Counted from the first letter of the stretch, positions 14,943 to 24,138 are shown. The stretch is DNA of 28,699 nt from Asticcacaulis sp. UBA2476 (GCA_002342035.1 DDPE01000096.1:1-28699), one strand, 5' to 3'. Numbers and translations: made by a program. The notes: generated by a model not told the origin, from the sequence alone.

Positions 14943-15327
14943 TTCTGATATCAATTGTCAGACTATAACCCGCTGAAATTGCCGGATAAATTGTTGCAAT
15001 CGTAACCCGTTCGCCAGTGCGGTAAAAATGTTAGCGCTACCGCAAAAATTAGGATAAAATTTTTTCAAACGGGATATTTTCCAACCTATTGAGTTTGTTT
15101 AGTAAATTTTTCAACTCACGGATTGTTGGCGCCATCTTGCCGATTGTTACCTTGCGACGCACAAATTTGGCGCTAATAGTGACCGTGAAGAGGGTAAATT
15201 CCGCCTGAATAACCATATCTGCTGCCATTTGCGCCCTATAAGTTCTCGCTCCCACAGAAGAACACCGGCGCAATCCTTACGGCGCACTATGTCTTAACGG
15301 GCCTGTTTTTTTGTGCAGGGGCAGACC
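14943..15327. other. Intergenic region upstream of ppc
   Basis: About 385 bases, clearly AT-richer than the coding parts, presumably the ppc promoter and leader. It contains a LacI-type operator-like palindrome at 15029-15042 (listed separately). A minus-strand open frame at 15049-15273 has no ribosome site or recognisable protein and is not called. Confidence 0.5.
15018..15044. promoter_or_regulatory. Operator-like nested palindrome upstream of ppc
   Basis: TGTTAGCGCTACCG (15029-15042) is centred on AGCGCT, the core of many LacI-family operators. A larger inverted repeat overlaps it, TGCGGTA (15018-15024) with TACCGCA (15038-15044). It differs from the TGACAGCGCTGTCA sites of the sugar block, so a different regulator would be expected. 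Confidence 0.35.
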
Positions 15328-18021
15328 ATGACCGATCCCGTCATCGACCACGTCAAACAAAACACCGCCATGCTGGAAGGGTTTCTGAACGAAGCCATTA
15401 CCGATTTTGGCCGCGGCGAGGTGCTGTCCAAGCTCAACATCCTCAAATCGAGCGCGTTCGATCTGTCGGGCTTTTCTGAATCGGACGCCGCCCACGCCGC
15501 CCGCGTACTGACCTGTTTGTCGACACTCAGCGTCATATCTGAGGACGTGGCCAATCTGGGCCGCGAAGACACGTTTGAGGCGTCGGACGGCTCGGTTCAA
15601 ACCATCAGTCTGGCCAATGCGGTCGCCTCGGCCCGCAAAGACGGTATCGATCAGGCCCGGATCGAAAAGACCCTGCAAAACATCCATGCCTCACCGGTGT
15701 TTACCGCCCACCCGACCGAAATGCGCCGTGCCAGTGTCGTTGAGCGCGAATATGAAATCACTCAGCTTTTGTCGCGCTATGAAAGCTGCAATTCGGCCTC
15801 TGAGCGCCGCGCCATCGAAGAAGACCTGTACCGCGCTATCGCCCTGTTGTGGAATACGCGCCTGCATCGGCCGGAGCGGATTACGGTCTTTGATGAGATC
15901 GAAAATTCGCTGGGTGTGGTGCGCCGTTCCATCCTGCCCGCGCTGGTCAATCTCTATACCCAGTGGGACCGCGATATCGCCCTGGATGAGACCCTGCCGA
16001 AGATTTTGAAACTCGGCTCATGGATCGGCGGCGACCGCGACGGCCACCCCCATGTCGATGAAACCACCCTGCGCTATGCCTTCCGCGAGCAGGCCCGCAC
16101 CATTTTCCGGTTTTACTTCGACCAGATCAACAAGCTTGATACCGAGCTGACGGTCTCCGAAGAACTGACCAAGGTGTCTGACGACCTGATGGAGTTATCG
16201 CGCAAATCGTCAGACACCAATGTCCACCGTGTCGATGAACCCTATAGACGTGCCCTGTCCTATGTGAAGGCCCGTCTGGCCAAGACGGCTCAGGTCATTA
16301 TCGGGGAGCAGCGCGGTTTGGGCTCCGGCTATGTGCCGCAGGAGATCGCCACCCCTTATGAGACGGTTGATGAGTTCGTGCGCGACCTTAAGGTCATCCG
16401 CGACAGTCTGATCGCCAATGGCGGTAAGCGCCTGATCGGGCGCACGCTCAAGGCCACCATCCAGATCGCGCGCTCCTGCGGCTTTCACCTGATGGCGCTT
16501 GATCTGCGTCAGAACTCGTCGGTTCATGAGCGGGTGGTGGCGGAACTGTTCGCACAGTCGTCGGAACTGCTTGACTATATGTCGCTGTCGGAAAATGAGC
16601 GGGTGTCGGCGCTGGTGGCGGAACTCACCAATGACCGGCTGCTGCGCTGGCCGTTTGCCAAATATTCGGCTGAGACGCGGCGTGAGCTTAAGATTATCGA
16701 TGCCGCCGCCGAAGTGATCAAAACCTACGGGCCGTCGGCCATCGGCGCCTATGTGATTTCGATGGGCAAGTCGGTGTCGGATATCCTTGAGCCGCTGGTG
16801 CTGCTGAAACAGGCAGGCCTCGTTTACGGCGGGCCGCAACCGCACACCATGATCAAGGTCGCCCCGCTGTTTGAAACCATCGGCGACCTTGAGGCAGCAC
16901 CCGACATCATGAAGCGCTGGCTGGGCCTGCCCGCCATGCGCTCTCTGCTGGGGCGGCCGGCGGTGCAGGAAGTCATGCTCGGCTATTCGGACTCCAATAA
17001 GGACGGCGGCTATACGGCCTCGCGCTGGTCGCTGCACAAGGCGTCCTCGGCCATTAAGGCGGTCTGTGAGCATTACGGCGTGGGTTTGCGCCTGTTCCAC
17101 GGTCGCGGCGGCTCGGTCGGACGCGGGGGTGGCCCGGCGTTTGGCGCTATTCTGGCTCAGCCGGCAGGCACGGTCGGCGGCCACATCAAGGTGACAGAGC
17201 AGGGCGAAATGATCGCCCGCAAGTTCGGCAATGCCACGACGGCAGGCAAGACGCTCGACAGCTTTGCGGCGGCGGTGTTTCTGGCCTCAGTCAAACCCAA
17301 GGTCGACAAGGACACCAAGGAAGCCAAGGCTGAAGCGAAGTTCGGGCCGGTGATGGATAAGATTTGCGCCGCCTCCTTCAAGGCTTACCGCGATCTGGTC
17401 TATGAGGATGAGCATTTTCTGGCCTTCTTCCGCAATGTCACGCCGATCTCGGAAATCACTGACCTAAAGATCGGCTCGCGTCCGGCGTCACGCACCACCA
17501 GCGGCCAGATCGAAGACCTGCGCGCCATTCCGTGGGTGTTTTCGTGGTCGCAGTCGCGCTTTGTCCTGCCCGGCTGGTACGGTTTTGCGGCGGCAGTGCG
17601 CGACACCGGCGTTGAAGATTCCGTCCTGTCCGACATGGTGCAGACCTGGGATTTCTTTGATGTCTTCCTCGCCAATATGGAAATGGCGCTGGCCAAGGCC
17701 GACATGGAGATCGCAGGGCTTTATGTCGATCATCTGGCGCGCGATAAGGTCGAGGCGCTGCGCATCTTTGATAAGATCAAGTTCGAGTTCGATGACACAA
17801 TTGCTTTGATCCTGCGCATCCGCGGTGCCAAGACCCTGCTGTCGACCCACGAACACCTGCGCGGCTCGATTGAGCGCTCAAAGCCGGTGCTTGATACCCT
17901 CAACCGGATGCAGGTCGAACTGATGACGCAGCGCCGTCACGGTAATCAGCATAAGCTGGTCAAACTGGCCCTGCAACTGACCGTCAACGGCACCGCCAGC
18001 GCGCTCAGGAATACAGGGTAA
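15328..18021 (+). CDS. ppc: Phosphoenolpyruvate carboxylase
   Basis: The 897-residue cytoplasmic enzyme carboxylates PEP with bicarbonate to oxaloacetate, refilling the TCA cycle. All main signatures are present: FTAHPTEMRR with catalytic H128, GSWIGGDRDGHPHVD near residue 232, MLGYSDSNKDGGY near 551-563, FHGRGGSVGRGGGP near 591-604, EQGEMIARKFG, and the RAIPWVFSWSQSRF segment. The C-terminus ends in RNTG, the usual -NTG end of the family. Length agrees with bacterial PEPC (about 880-930). ATG 15328 is preferred to GTG 15313 because CAGGGG stands at good distance before it. It stands alone after a long AT-rich leader; zwf follows 265 bases later with its own operator, so the two are probably transcribed separately. 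Confidence 0.97.
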   Translation: MTDPVIDHVKQNTAMLEGFLNEAITDFGRGEVLSKLNILKSSAFDLSGFSESDAAHAARVLTCLSTLSVISEDVANLGREDTFEASDGSVQTISLANAVASARKDGIDQARIEKTLQNIHASPVFTAHPTEMRRASVVEREYEITQLLSRYESCNSASERRAIEEDLYRAIALLWNTRLHRPERITVFDEIENSLGVVRRSILPALVNLYTQWDRDIALDETLPKILKLGSWIGGDRDGHPHVDETTLRYAFREQARTIFRFYFDQINKLDTELTVSEELTKVSDDLMELSRKSSDTNVHRVDEPYRRALSYVKARLAKTAQVIIGEQRGLGSGYVPQEIATPYETVDEFVRDLKVIRDSLIANGGKRLIGRTLKATIQIARSCGFHLMALDLRQNSSVHERVVAELFAQSSELLDYMSLSENERVSALVAELTNDRLLRWPFAKYSAETRRELKIIDAAAEVIKTYGPSAIGAYVISMGKSVSDILEPLVLLKQAGLVYGGPQPHTMIKVAPLFETIGDLEAAPDIMKRWLGLPAMRSLLGRPAVQEVMLGYSDSNKDGGYTASRWSLHKASSAIKAVCEHYGVGLRLFHGRGGSVGRGGGPAFGAILAQPAGTVGGHIKVTEQGEMIARKFGNATTAGKTLDSFAAAVFLASVKPKVDKDTKEAKAEAKFGPVMDKICAASFKAYRDLVYEDEHFLAFFRNVTPISEITDLKIGSRPASRTTSGQIEDLRAIPWVFSWSQSRFVLPGWYGFAAAVRDTGVEDSVLSDMVQTWDFFDVFLANMEMALAKADMEIAGLYVDHLARDKVEALRIFDKIKFEFDDTIALILRIRGAKTLLSTHEHLRGSIERSKPVLDTLNRMQVELMTQRRHGNQHKLVKLALQLTVNGTASALRNTG

Positions 18022-18176
18022 GTCCGTCCGGGTGCGGACAATTGACGGTCATGTAGAAAAAATCGTGCGACATAACCAATTGTGTTCACGAAGTTTTTGG
18101 TTTTATGGATGTATGAATGCGGCATAATCCACCGATGCGGTCAGTCTGCGACTTGACCCTGTTGGGAATAGCCTGT

Positions 18177-18192
18177 ATGACAGCGCTGTCAT
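18177..18192. promoter_or_regulatory. LacI-type operator upstream of zwf
   Basis: ATGACAGCGCTGTCAT is a perfect 16-base palindrome 95 bases before the zwf start. The same 14-base core recurs before the beta-glucosidase gene and, with one change, before lacI. It is a strong candidate site for the LacI-family protein encoded at 24283. Confidence 0.65.
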
Positions 18193-18286
18193 CGACTTTG
18201 GTCGACATGACACGCAGGATCAACCGCACCAGCAGGCTCTCACTCAAGAAGGGGCCGTTGTCTTCGGCCCAGGAACGATAAGCTTT

Positions 18287-19786
18287 ATGTCTTTGAACGG
18301 ATTATCTACATCCCAAGCAACCTCTTCGCGCCAGCGTGTGTTTGTTCTGGTGGGCGGCACGGGCGATCTGGCGCTGCGCATGTTGTGGCCGTCGCTGGCC
18401 ATGCTCGATCAGGACGGGTTCCTGGCCGATGATGTGCGACTGGTGTCGGTCGCGCGCGAAGCCGTGGGGCGCGATGAATTTGTTGAGCGCGTCAAGGCGG
18501 CGGTAACCAAGCGCGCCGGTTCTGACCTCGAAGACGGCACGATCGATAAGTTCGCCGCCCGCATCAGCCATCTGTCGCTTGATGTTGGGGATGCCGAATG
18601 GGGCCCCAAGCTTAAAACTGAACTGGGTGAGACCGACAATCTCGATATCGTGTTTTTCCTGTCGGTGTCGCCGTCGCTATTCAAGCCGATCTGTGAGCAT
18701 CTGCTGAAAGCGGGGCTAAACGCCAAGCCAAACCGCGTCATTATTGAAAAGCCGCTGGGCCGCGATCTGGCCTCCTCAAAGGTCATCAACGACTCGGTCG
18801 CGGTTGCCTTTGACGAAGCGCGTGTCTTCCGCATCGACCACTATCTGGGCAAGGAAACGGTCCAGAACCTGATCGCCCTGCGCTTTGCCAATACGGTGTT
18901 TGAGCCGCTGTGGAATGCACAAAGCGTTGATCACGTTCAGATTACGGTCGCCGAAACCGTCGGTGTCGGTGAGCGCCTGGGTTATTACGATGAATACGGT
19001 GCCCTGCGCGACATGCTGCAAAATCACCTGTTGCAGTTATTGTGTCTGCTGGCGATGGAGCCGCCGTCGGGCATCAATGCCGATGCGTTGCGTGACGAAA
19101 AGGTCAAGGTGCTCAAAAGCCTGAAGCCGATCAATGAGCACAATGTGCTGACCCACACCGCGCGCGGCCAGTACGGCGCAGGCTTTGCCGAAGGTAAGCC
19201 GGTCGCGGGCTATGAAGCTGAAAAAGGTTCCCCGTCCGGTACCGAAACCTATGTGGCGCTGAAAGCCGAAATCGCCAACTGGCGCTGGGCGGGCACGCCG
19301 TTCTATCTGCGCACCGGCAAACATCTGCCGACCCGCGCCACGGAGATTGTGGTGCAGTTCAAGGCCGTGCCGCACTCGATCTTTGGCGGGCAGGTGCTGG
19401 CTAACCGTCTGGTGATCCGCCTCCAGCCGGAAGAAGATATTTCGCTGACCGTGATGAATAAGGCCCCCGGATTATCTGCCGCGGGCGGTATGGATTTGCA
19501 GCCTCTGGCCCTGTCGCTGTCGCTGACCAATGCGTTCGATAGCAATGGTACAAAAGCCCCGCGTCGCCGCATCGCCTATGAGCGGCTGATTCTGGATGCG
19601 CTGAATGGTAATAATGCCGCCTTTGTTCGCCGCGATGAGGTCGAGGCCGCCTGGGCGTGGGTTGACGGGATCGAAGACGGCTGGGCCAAGGTTTACCCGC
19701 GGCCCCAGTCCTATCCTGCAGGCTCTTACGGGCCGGTGTCGGCCTATACCCTGCTTGACCGCGATGGGCGTAGCTGGAATGACTGA
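18287..19786 (+). CDS. zwf: Glucose-6-phosphate 1-dehydrogenase
   Basis: The 499-residue enzyme oxidises glucose-6-phosphate to 6-phosphogluconolactone with NAD(P)+, the entry step of the Entner-Doudoroff route. The coenzyme-binding motif is VLVGGTGDLALRML near residues 20-33. The substrate site RIDHYLGKE lies near residues 181-189, and the catalytic histidine is expected in LQNHLLQLL near 246. Length matches the family (about 490-500). ATG 18287 has AGGAA about eleven bases upstream. The first of a tight series zwf-pgl-edd-glk: its last codons overlap the pgl start by eight bases. The palindromic operator upstream suggests control by the local LacI-type regulator. Confidence 0.97.
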   Translation: MSLNGLSTSQATSSRQRVFVLVGGTGDLALRMLWPSLAMLDQDGFLADDVRLVSVAREAVGRDEFVERVKAAVTKRAGSDLEDGTIDKFAARISHLSLDVGDAEWGPKLKTELGETDNLDIVFFLSVSPSLFKPICEHLLKAGLNAKPNRVIIEKPLGRDLASSKVINDSVAVAFDEARVFRIDHYLGKETVQNLIALRFANTVFEPLWNAQSVDHVQITVAETVGVGERLGYYDEYGALRDMLQNHLLQLLCLLAMEPPSGINADALRDEKVKVLKSLKPINEHNVLTHTARGQYGAGFAEGKPVAGYEAEKGSPSGTETYVALKAEIANWRWAGTPFYLRTGKHLPTRATEIVVQFKAVPHSIFGGQVLANRLVIRLQPEEDISLTVMNKAPGLSAAGGMDLQPLALSLSLTNAFDSNGTKAPRRRIAYERLILDALNGNNAAFVRRDEVEAAWAWVDGIEDGWAKVYPRPQSYPAGSYGPVSAYTLLDRDGRSWND

Positions 19787-20543
19787 CCACACCCTGACCC
19801 TTGATGGCCTCAAAGGCCCCGTGACCGTGCATCGGTTTGACGCGGTGGCAGATGCGGTTGCCTATGTGGTGGCTCAGGTTGCGGGCGTGCTGAAATCCGA
19901 AGTCGCGTCTAAGGGCCATGCCCTGATCACCGGTGCTGGCGGATCGACGCCCAAGGCGGTATATGAGGGGTTAAGCGGGCTTAATCTCGACTGGCCCAAG
20001 ATTACGCTGACGCAGGTTGATGAGCGTTTTGTGCCGCTGGATAATGCCTCATCCAACACCCTAATGATGGCGACGGCGCTGAGACCGGCGATTGAGCGTG
20101 GGCTTAATTTCGTGACCCTGATTCAGAATCTGGATGATGCGGGGGAGTGCGCGAAAAAAGCTGAGGCGGTTTTGCGTAGTATTGAAGGCGTGGAAATTGC
20201 CGATGACAAACCGATCTTTGATCTGACCCTGCTCGGCATGGGGGCGGATGCGCACTATGCCTCGATCTTCCCCGGTCATGCGATCAATGCCGAGGTCTAT
20301 GATACGACGGCTTTGGTTCTGCCGGTTGCCCCATCGGGCAGCGATGCGGAGCCCAAACTACCGCGCATCACCCTGACCGTACCGGCGCTGAACCGCTCAA
20401 AGCGTATCCTGCTGCTGATGACCGGCGCTGAAAAGCTTGCGGTTTTACGCAGCGCAATTTTATCTGACGATCCTTATACATCCCCCATCGGTGCCTTTAT
20501 CGCGCAGTCCCCCGTGCCGGTAGACGTCGTTTGGGCGGCGTAA
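19779..20543 (+). CDS. pgl: 6-phosphogluconolactonase
   Basis: The 254-residue enzyme hydrolyses 6-phosphogluconolactone to 6-phosphogluconate. It is of the DevB/SOL type, with LITGAGGSTPKAVYEGL near residues 47-63, TLTQVDERFVPLDNASSN and LLGMGADAHYASIFPG, where family members usually have GMGxDGHxASLFPG. The Asp-Ala-His instead of Asp-Gly-His is a mild change. ATG 19779 lies inside the zwf end, overlapping by eight bases, which points to translational coupling; an ATG five codons earlier is a possible alternative. edd follows after eight bases. Position between zwf and edd supports the assignment. Confidence 0.93.
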   Translation: MTDHTLTLDGLKGPVTVHRFDAVADAVAYVVAQVAGVLKSEVASKGHALITGAGGSTPKAVYEGLSGLNLDWPKITLTQVDERFVPLDNASSNTLMMATALRPAIERGLNFVTLIQNLDDAGECAKKAEAVLRSIEGVEIADDKPIFDLTLLGMGADAHYASIFPGHAINAEVYDTTALVLPVAPSGSDAEPKLPRITLTVPALNRSKRILLLMTGAEKLAVLRSAILSDDPYTSPIGAFIAQSPVPVDVVWAA

Positions 20544-20551
20544 CGCAAAGT

Positions 20552-22369
20552 ATGACCATGACCCTCAATCCCGCCCTTGACGTTATTACGCAACGCATCA
20601 CGGATCGCTCAAAAGATTTGCGCGCCAAGTTCGAGGCGCGCACCGAGCGCTATAAGACGACGGAGCCGCGCCGTAAAAAGCTGAGTTGCGCCAACTATGC
20701 CCACGTTGTGGCGGCCTCATCCGAGAACGATAAGCTGCAAGCCGCGCTCGATACCGTGCCCAATATCGGTGTGGTCACCGCCTATAACGATATGTTGTCG
20801 GCCCATCAGCCCTATCATAACTACCCCGAAAAAATCCTGAAAGCCGCCCGTAAGGTCGGGGCTACGTCTCAGGTCGCTGGTGGTGTCCCCGCCATGTGTG
20901 ACGGCGTCACCCAAGGCCGTGGCGGCATGGAACTGTCGCTGTTTTCGCGTGATGTCATTGCCATGTCGGCGGCCATTGCGTTGTCGCATGATGCCTTCGA
21001 CGCCGCCCTGATGCTGGGCGTGTGTGATAAGATCGTGCCGGGTCTGGTCATCGGGGCGTTGTCGTTTGCCCATTTGCCGGTGATTTTCGTGCCCGCCGGG
21101 CCGATGTCGTCGGGGCTGCCTAACCCCGAAAAAGCCCGGATACGTACCCTGTATGCACGCGGCGAAGTCGGTCGCGATGCCTTGCTGGCCGCCGAAATGG
21201 CGTCTTACCACGGCGTCGGCACCTGTACGTTTTACGGCACCGCCAATTCCAATCAGATGCTGATGGAAATGATGGGCCTGCATGTGCCGGGCTCTGCGTT
21301 CATCCATCCGCATACCGAACTGCGTGAGGCCTTAACCGCCGCAGCCGTCGAGCGCGCCGCCCTGACCGCCGCCAATGGCAAGCAGCCTGCGTGTCTGGCC
21401 GATGTGCTGACCGTTAAGGCGTTTGTGAACGGCGTCGTCGGCCTGATGGCCACCGGCGGATCGACCAACCATGCCCTGCATTTGCCAGCCATGGCGCGCG
21501 CGGCCGGGATCATTCTGACGCCCGAAGACCTCAATGACATTTCCCGCATCGTGCCGCTGCTGGCGCGGGTCTATCCCAATGGCTCGGCCGATACCAACCA
21601 CTTCCATGCCGCCGGTGGGGTTGGCTTTGTGATGCGCGAATTGCTGAGTGTCGGTTTGCTGCACGCCGATGTTCAGACCATCTGGGGTGGGGGCCTGGGC
21701 GACTATTGCCGGGAGCCGATTTTGCAAAACGGTCAGGTCATATGGCGCGACTTGCCGCAAGCGTCCGGCGATGAGGCCGTGCTGCGGCCGATTGCCAATC
21801 CGTTCAGCGTCGAGGGGGGCTTGCGCGAAATGAAGGGCAATCTCGGCATTGCCGTCTCCAAGATTTCCGCCGTCAAGCCGGAGCATCAGTTTATCGAAGC
21901 CCCTTGTGCGGTTTTCGACGATCAGGATGATTTCCTGGCGGCTTTTAAGGCCGGTAATATCCCCGAAGGGGATTTTATTTGCGTCGTCAGATTCCAGGGG
22001 CCAAAGGCCAATGGTATGCCTGAGTTGCATTCGCTCACGCCATCTTTGTCAAGCTTGCTGGATCAGGGCCGTAAGGTCGCGCTGGTTAGCGATGGACGGA
22101 TGTCGGGTGCATCAGGTAAGGTAGCCTCAGCGATTCATCTCACTCCAGAAGCCAAAGATGGCGGACCGATTTCAAAACTGCGGTCAGGAGATGTGTTGCG
22201 GGTAGATTGCGAAAATGGGACCTTAAGCTTCATAGGTAATGAAGCGTCATTCTTGGCCCGCGAACCGGCCGTGAAAGAGACCGAAATGGATGGTCTTGGA
22301 CGCGAGCTGTTCGCCCCGTTCCGGCGCGTCGTAGGCGCTGCGGATGAGGGCGGCGCGGTCTTCTGGTAA
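20552..22369 (+). CDS. edd: 6-phosphogluconate dehydratase
   Basis: The 605-residue iron-sulphur enzyme removes water from 6-phosphogluconate to give KDPG, the step specific to the Entner-Doudoroff route. Characteristic of the IlvD/Edd family are GVVTAYNDMLSAHQPY, GGVPAMCDGVTQGRGGMELSLFSRD, MLGVCDKIVPG and GVGTCTFYGTANSNQ, which supply the cysteines for the cluster, and LVSDGRMSGASGK near the C-terminus. Length equals Edd (about 605) rather than dihydroxyacid dehydratase. ATG 20552 is used; ATG 20558 is equally possible. It follows pgl by eight bases and precedes glk by six, so all are in one operon. The stretch at about 22080-22260 uses noticeably more AT-rich codons than the rest of the gene. 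Confidence 0.97.
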   Translation: MTMTLNPALDVITQRITDRSKDLRAKFEARTERYKTTEPRRKKLSCANYAHVVAASSENDKLQAALDTVPNIGVVTAYNDMLSAHQPYHNYPEKILKAARKVGATSQVAGGVPAMCDGVTQGRGGMELSLFSRDVIAMSAAIALSHDAFDAALMLGVCDKIVPGLVIGALSFAHLPVIFVPAGPMSSGLPNPEKARIRTLYARGEVGRDALLAAEMASYHGVGTCTFYGTANSNQMLMEMMGLHVPGSAFIHPHTELREALTAAAVERAALTAANGKQPACLADVLTVKAFVNGVVGLMATGGSTNHALHLPAMARAAGIILTPEDLNDISRIVPLLARVYPNGSADTNHFHAAGGVGFVMRELLSVGLLHADVQTIWGGGLGDYCREPILQNGQVIWRDLPQASGDEAVLRPIANPFSVEGGLREMKGNLGIAVSKISAVKPEHQFIEAPCAVFDDQDDFLAAFKAGNIPEGDFICVVRFQGPKANGMPELHSLTPSLSSLLDQGRKVALVSDGRMSGASGKVASAIHLTPEAKDGGPISKLRSGDVLRVDCENGTLSFIGNEASFLAREPAVKETEMDGLGRELFAPFRRVVGAADEGGAVFW

Positions 22370-22375
22370 GGTTAG

Positions 22376-23392
22376 ATGACAGCCCATTTTGAGTCCCCCA
22401 AAACGTCGTCTGCGGCGTCCGTTACCTTTCGTGGTTTAGTCGGTGATATCGGCGGCACCAATGCGCGCTTTGCCATTGCTGAGCGCGATCACGGCAAGAC
22501 GAAGCTGCGTGATTTCAAGTCGTTCGAGACGCACGGCTATCCCAATATCTATGCCGTGATCGCGGATTATTTCCGTGATCTGGGGGGCCGTCCAGAATTG
22601 GATTATGCGGTTCTGGCGGTGGCGGGGCCGGTCAAGAACGGGCAGATCAAGTTTACCAACCTTGATTGGCTGGTAACCGAAGCGGAACTGGCAAAGTCGT
22701 CGGGTGCTAAAAAATCGCGCCTGATTAACGACTATGCGGCCCTTGCCTATGCACTGCCCTATATGGACGGCGATGATATCAAAACCATCGGGCCGGTCAC
22801 CAAGGGCTTTGGCGATGTCCATGCCGTGATGGGGGCGGGCACCGGTTTTGGGGCGTCGGTTCTGGTCGGCGGGCCTTACGGGCCCTATTGTTTGTCGACC
22901 GAAAGCGGACATGCGTCCTGGGCGCCGGTCAATGATTTTGAGGCCGATATCCACCGCTTTTTGCGCAAAAAACTGGGGCGGGTGACGATCGAGAACCTGC
23001 TGTCAGGCCCCGGTCTGGTCAATCTCTATCAAGCCGTATCCTACGTGCGCGGTGAAAAGGCGCTGGAGCTTACCCCGGCCCAGATCACCAATATCGAAGG
23101 CCCTGATGCCCAAGGCTGCCGTTACACGGTTGAGGCGTTTCTGGATATATTGGCCTCGGTGTGCGGCGATCTTGCGCTCTGTCATGGGGCGACGGCGGGT
23201 ATGTTTATTGCGGGCGGCATCGCGCCGCGCCTGCTCCGGTTTATCGACGAAGGCCGCTTCCGCGCGCGCATGGAGGCCAAGGCGCCTCTGGCCGATCTAG
23301 TCGCCGGTATTCCTAGTCACATCATCACCCACCCGTGCGCGGCCTTGCTGGGGTCAGCCCATGCCTTGACGGACGCCGAGATCACGGGCTGA
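22376..23392 (+). CDS. glk: Glucokinase
   Basis: The 338-residue enzyme phosphorylates glucose with ATP. It belongs to the Glk family of the hexokinase/actin fold rather than ROK: LVGDIGGTNARFAIAE near residues 21-36 (phosphate loop), LINDYAALAYALP with the catalytic aspartate, VMGAGTGFGASVL (phosphate 2 loop), ESGHASWAP and a late FIAGGIAPRL (adenosine loop). Length is slightly above the usual 320 because of about 18 extra N-terminal residues. ATG 22376 follows the edd stop by six bases. In a PTS-independent pathway this enzyme makes glucose-6-phosphate for Zwf, which fits glucose release by the neighbouring beta-glucosidase. Confidence 0.95.
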   Translation: MTAHFESPKTSSAASVTFRGLVGDIGGTNARFAIAERDHGKTKLRDFKSFETHGYPNIYAVIADYFRDLGGRPELDYAVLAVAGPVKNGQIKFTNLDWLVTEAELAKSSGAKKSRLINDYAALAYALPYMDGDDIKTIGPVTKGFGDVHAVMGAGTGFGASVLVGGPYGPYCLSTESGHASWAPVNDFEADIHRFLRKKLGRVTIENLLSGPGLVNLYQAVSYVRGEKALELTPAQITNIEGPDAQGCRYTVEAFLDILASVCGDLALCHGATAGMFIAGGIAPRLLRFIDEGRFRARMEAKAPLADLVAGIPSHIITHPCAALLGSAHALTDAEITG

Positions 23393-23452
23393 ATAGGTCT
23401 ATAAAAAATGTCGCTTAAGCGGCAATCGTAAAAAGAAAAAGGAAATCCCCCG

Positions 23453-24097
23453 ATGAGCAAATATCCCGGCACTCACGCAAACGTCCCGAAATACATGACC
23501 ACAGGGCCGGTTTTGCCGGTCATGGTTATCCCCAGCCTCGATCAGGCCCTGCCGTTGGCCGATGCGCTGATTGCGGGCGGGATTACGGTGCTGGAAATCA
23601 CGCTGCGCACCGATTGCGCGCTGGATGCGATTAAGCTCATCGCCAAAGAACGTCCCGATGCCATTGTTGGTGCCGGTACGGTTCTGACGCCGCATGACGC
23701 CGAAAAAGCCGCCAAGGCCGGGGCCAAGTTCCTGGTCTCTCCGGGGCTTACCAAGGAACTGGCCAAGCAGGACAGCCTGCCGCTGCTGCCGGGTGTGCAG
23801 ACGGCTTCTGAGGTTATGCAGGCGCTGGAGTGGAACTTCACCCACCTGAAATTCTTTCCGGCGGTGCCTGCCGGGGGCATCCCGATGCTGAAAGGTATTG
23901 GCGGGCCGCTGCCGCAGGTTAAGTTCTGCCCGACCGGCGGAATTGATGCTAAAAATGCTGCTGATTTCTTAGCGCTCGATAACGTCCTGTGCGTCGGCGG
24001 ATCGTGGGTAGCCCCTGCCAAGGCCATGCAGGACGGCAACTGGGCGGAAATCACGCGCCTTACGGCTGAGGCCGTGGCAGCCTTTTCAAAGGCCTAA
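23453..24097 (+). CDS. eda: KDPG aldolase (2-dehydro-3-deoxy-phosphogluconate aldolase)
   Basis: The 214-residue class I aldolase splits KDPG into pyruvate and glyceraldehyde-3-phosphate, completing the Entner-Doudoroff route. The catalytic glutamate is E48 in VLEITLRT and the Schiff-base lysine is K133 in HLKFFPA. VGAGTVL, FLVSPGL and FCPTGGI form the phosphate-binding loops. Length matches the trimeric bacterial enzyme. ATG 23453 has GGAA nine bases before it. The gap after glk is 60 bases and holds a weak palindrome (TGTCGCTTAAGCGGCA), so it is probably the last gene of the same operon. A hairpin starts seven bases after its stop. Confidence 0.96.
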   Translation: MSKYPGTHANVPKYMTTGPVLPVMVIPSLDQALPLADALIAGGITVLEITLRTDCALDAIKLIAKERPDAIVGAGTVLTPHDAEKAAKAGAKFLVSPGLTKELAKQDSLPLLPGVQTASEVMQALEWNFTHLKFFPAVPAGGIPMLKGIGGPLPQVKFCPTGGIDAKNAADFLALDNVLCVGGSWVAPAKAMQDGNWAEITRLTAEAVAAFSKA

Positions 24098-24103
24098 GTC
24101 ATT

Positions 24104-24136
24104 ACAGCGCTGGCGGGTATGCCCTGCCAGCGCTGT
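24104..24136 (+). terminator. Hairpin after eda
   Basis: Perfect 11-bp arms ACAGCGCTGGC (24104-24114) and GCCAGCGCTGT (24126-24136), with further GGG/CCC pairing inside. There is no T-run after it on the plus strand, so termination here would be Rho-assisted or only partial. The right arm overlaps an operator-like site. Confidence 0.45.
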
Positions 24137-24138
24137 CA
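24125..24138. promoter_or_regulatory. Operator-like site upstream of lacI
   Basis: TGCCAGCGCTGTCA differs from the zwf operator TGACAGCGCTGTCA at one base. It lies about 145 bases before the regulator gene, compatible with autoregulation. It also forms part of the eda hairpin, so its conservation may instead reflect that structure. Confidence 0.4.

Noticed and set aside
15049..15273. Minus-strand open frame of 74 codons upstream of ppc
   Set aside because: No ribosome site, no recognisable protein, and it lies in the AT-rich leader where long frames are less expected to code; it is probably chance.
16210..17184. Long minus-strand open frame (324 codons) within ppc
   Set aside because: It is antisense to the conserved core of PEP carboxylase, has His/Arg-rich shadow composition and no recognisable domain.
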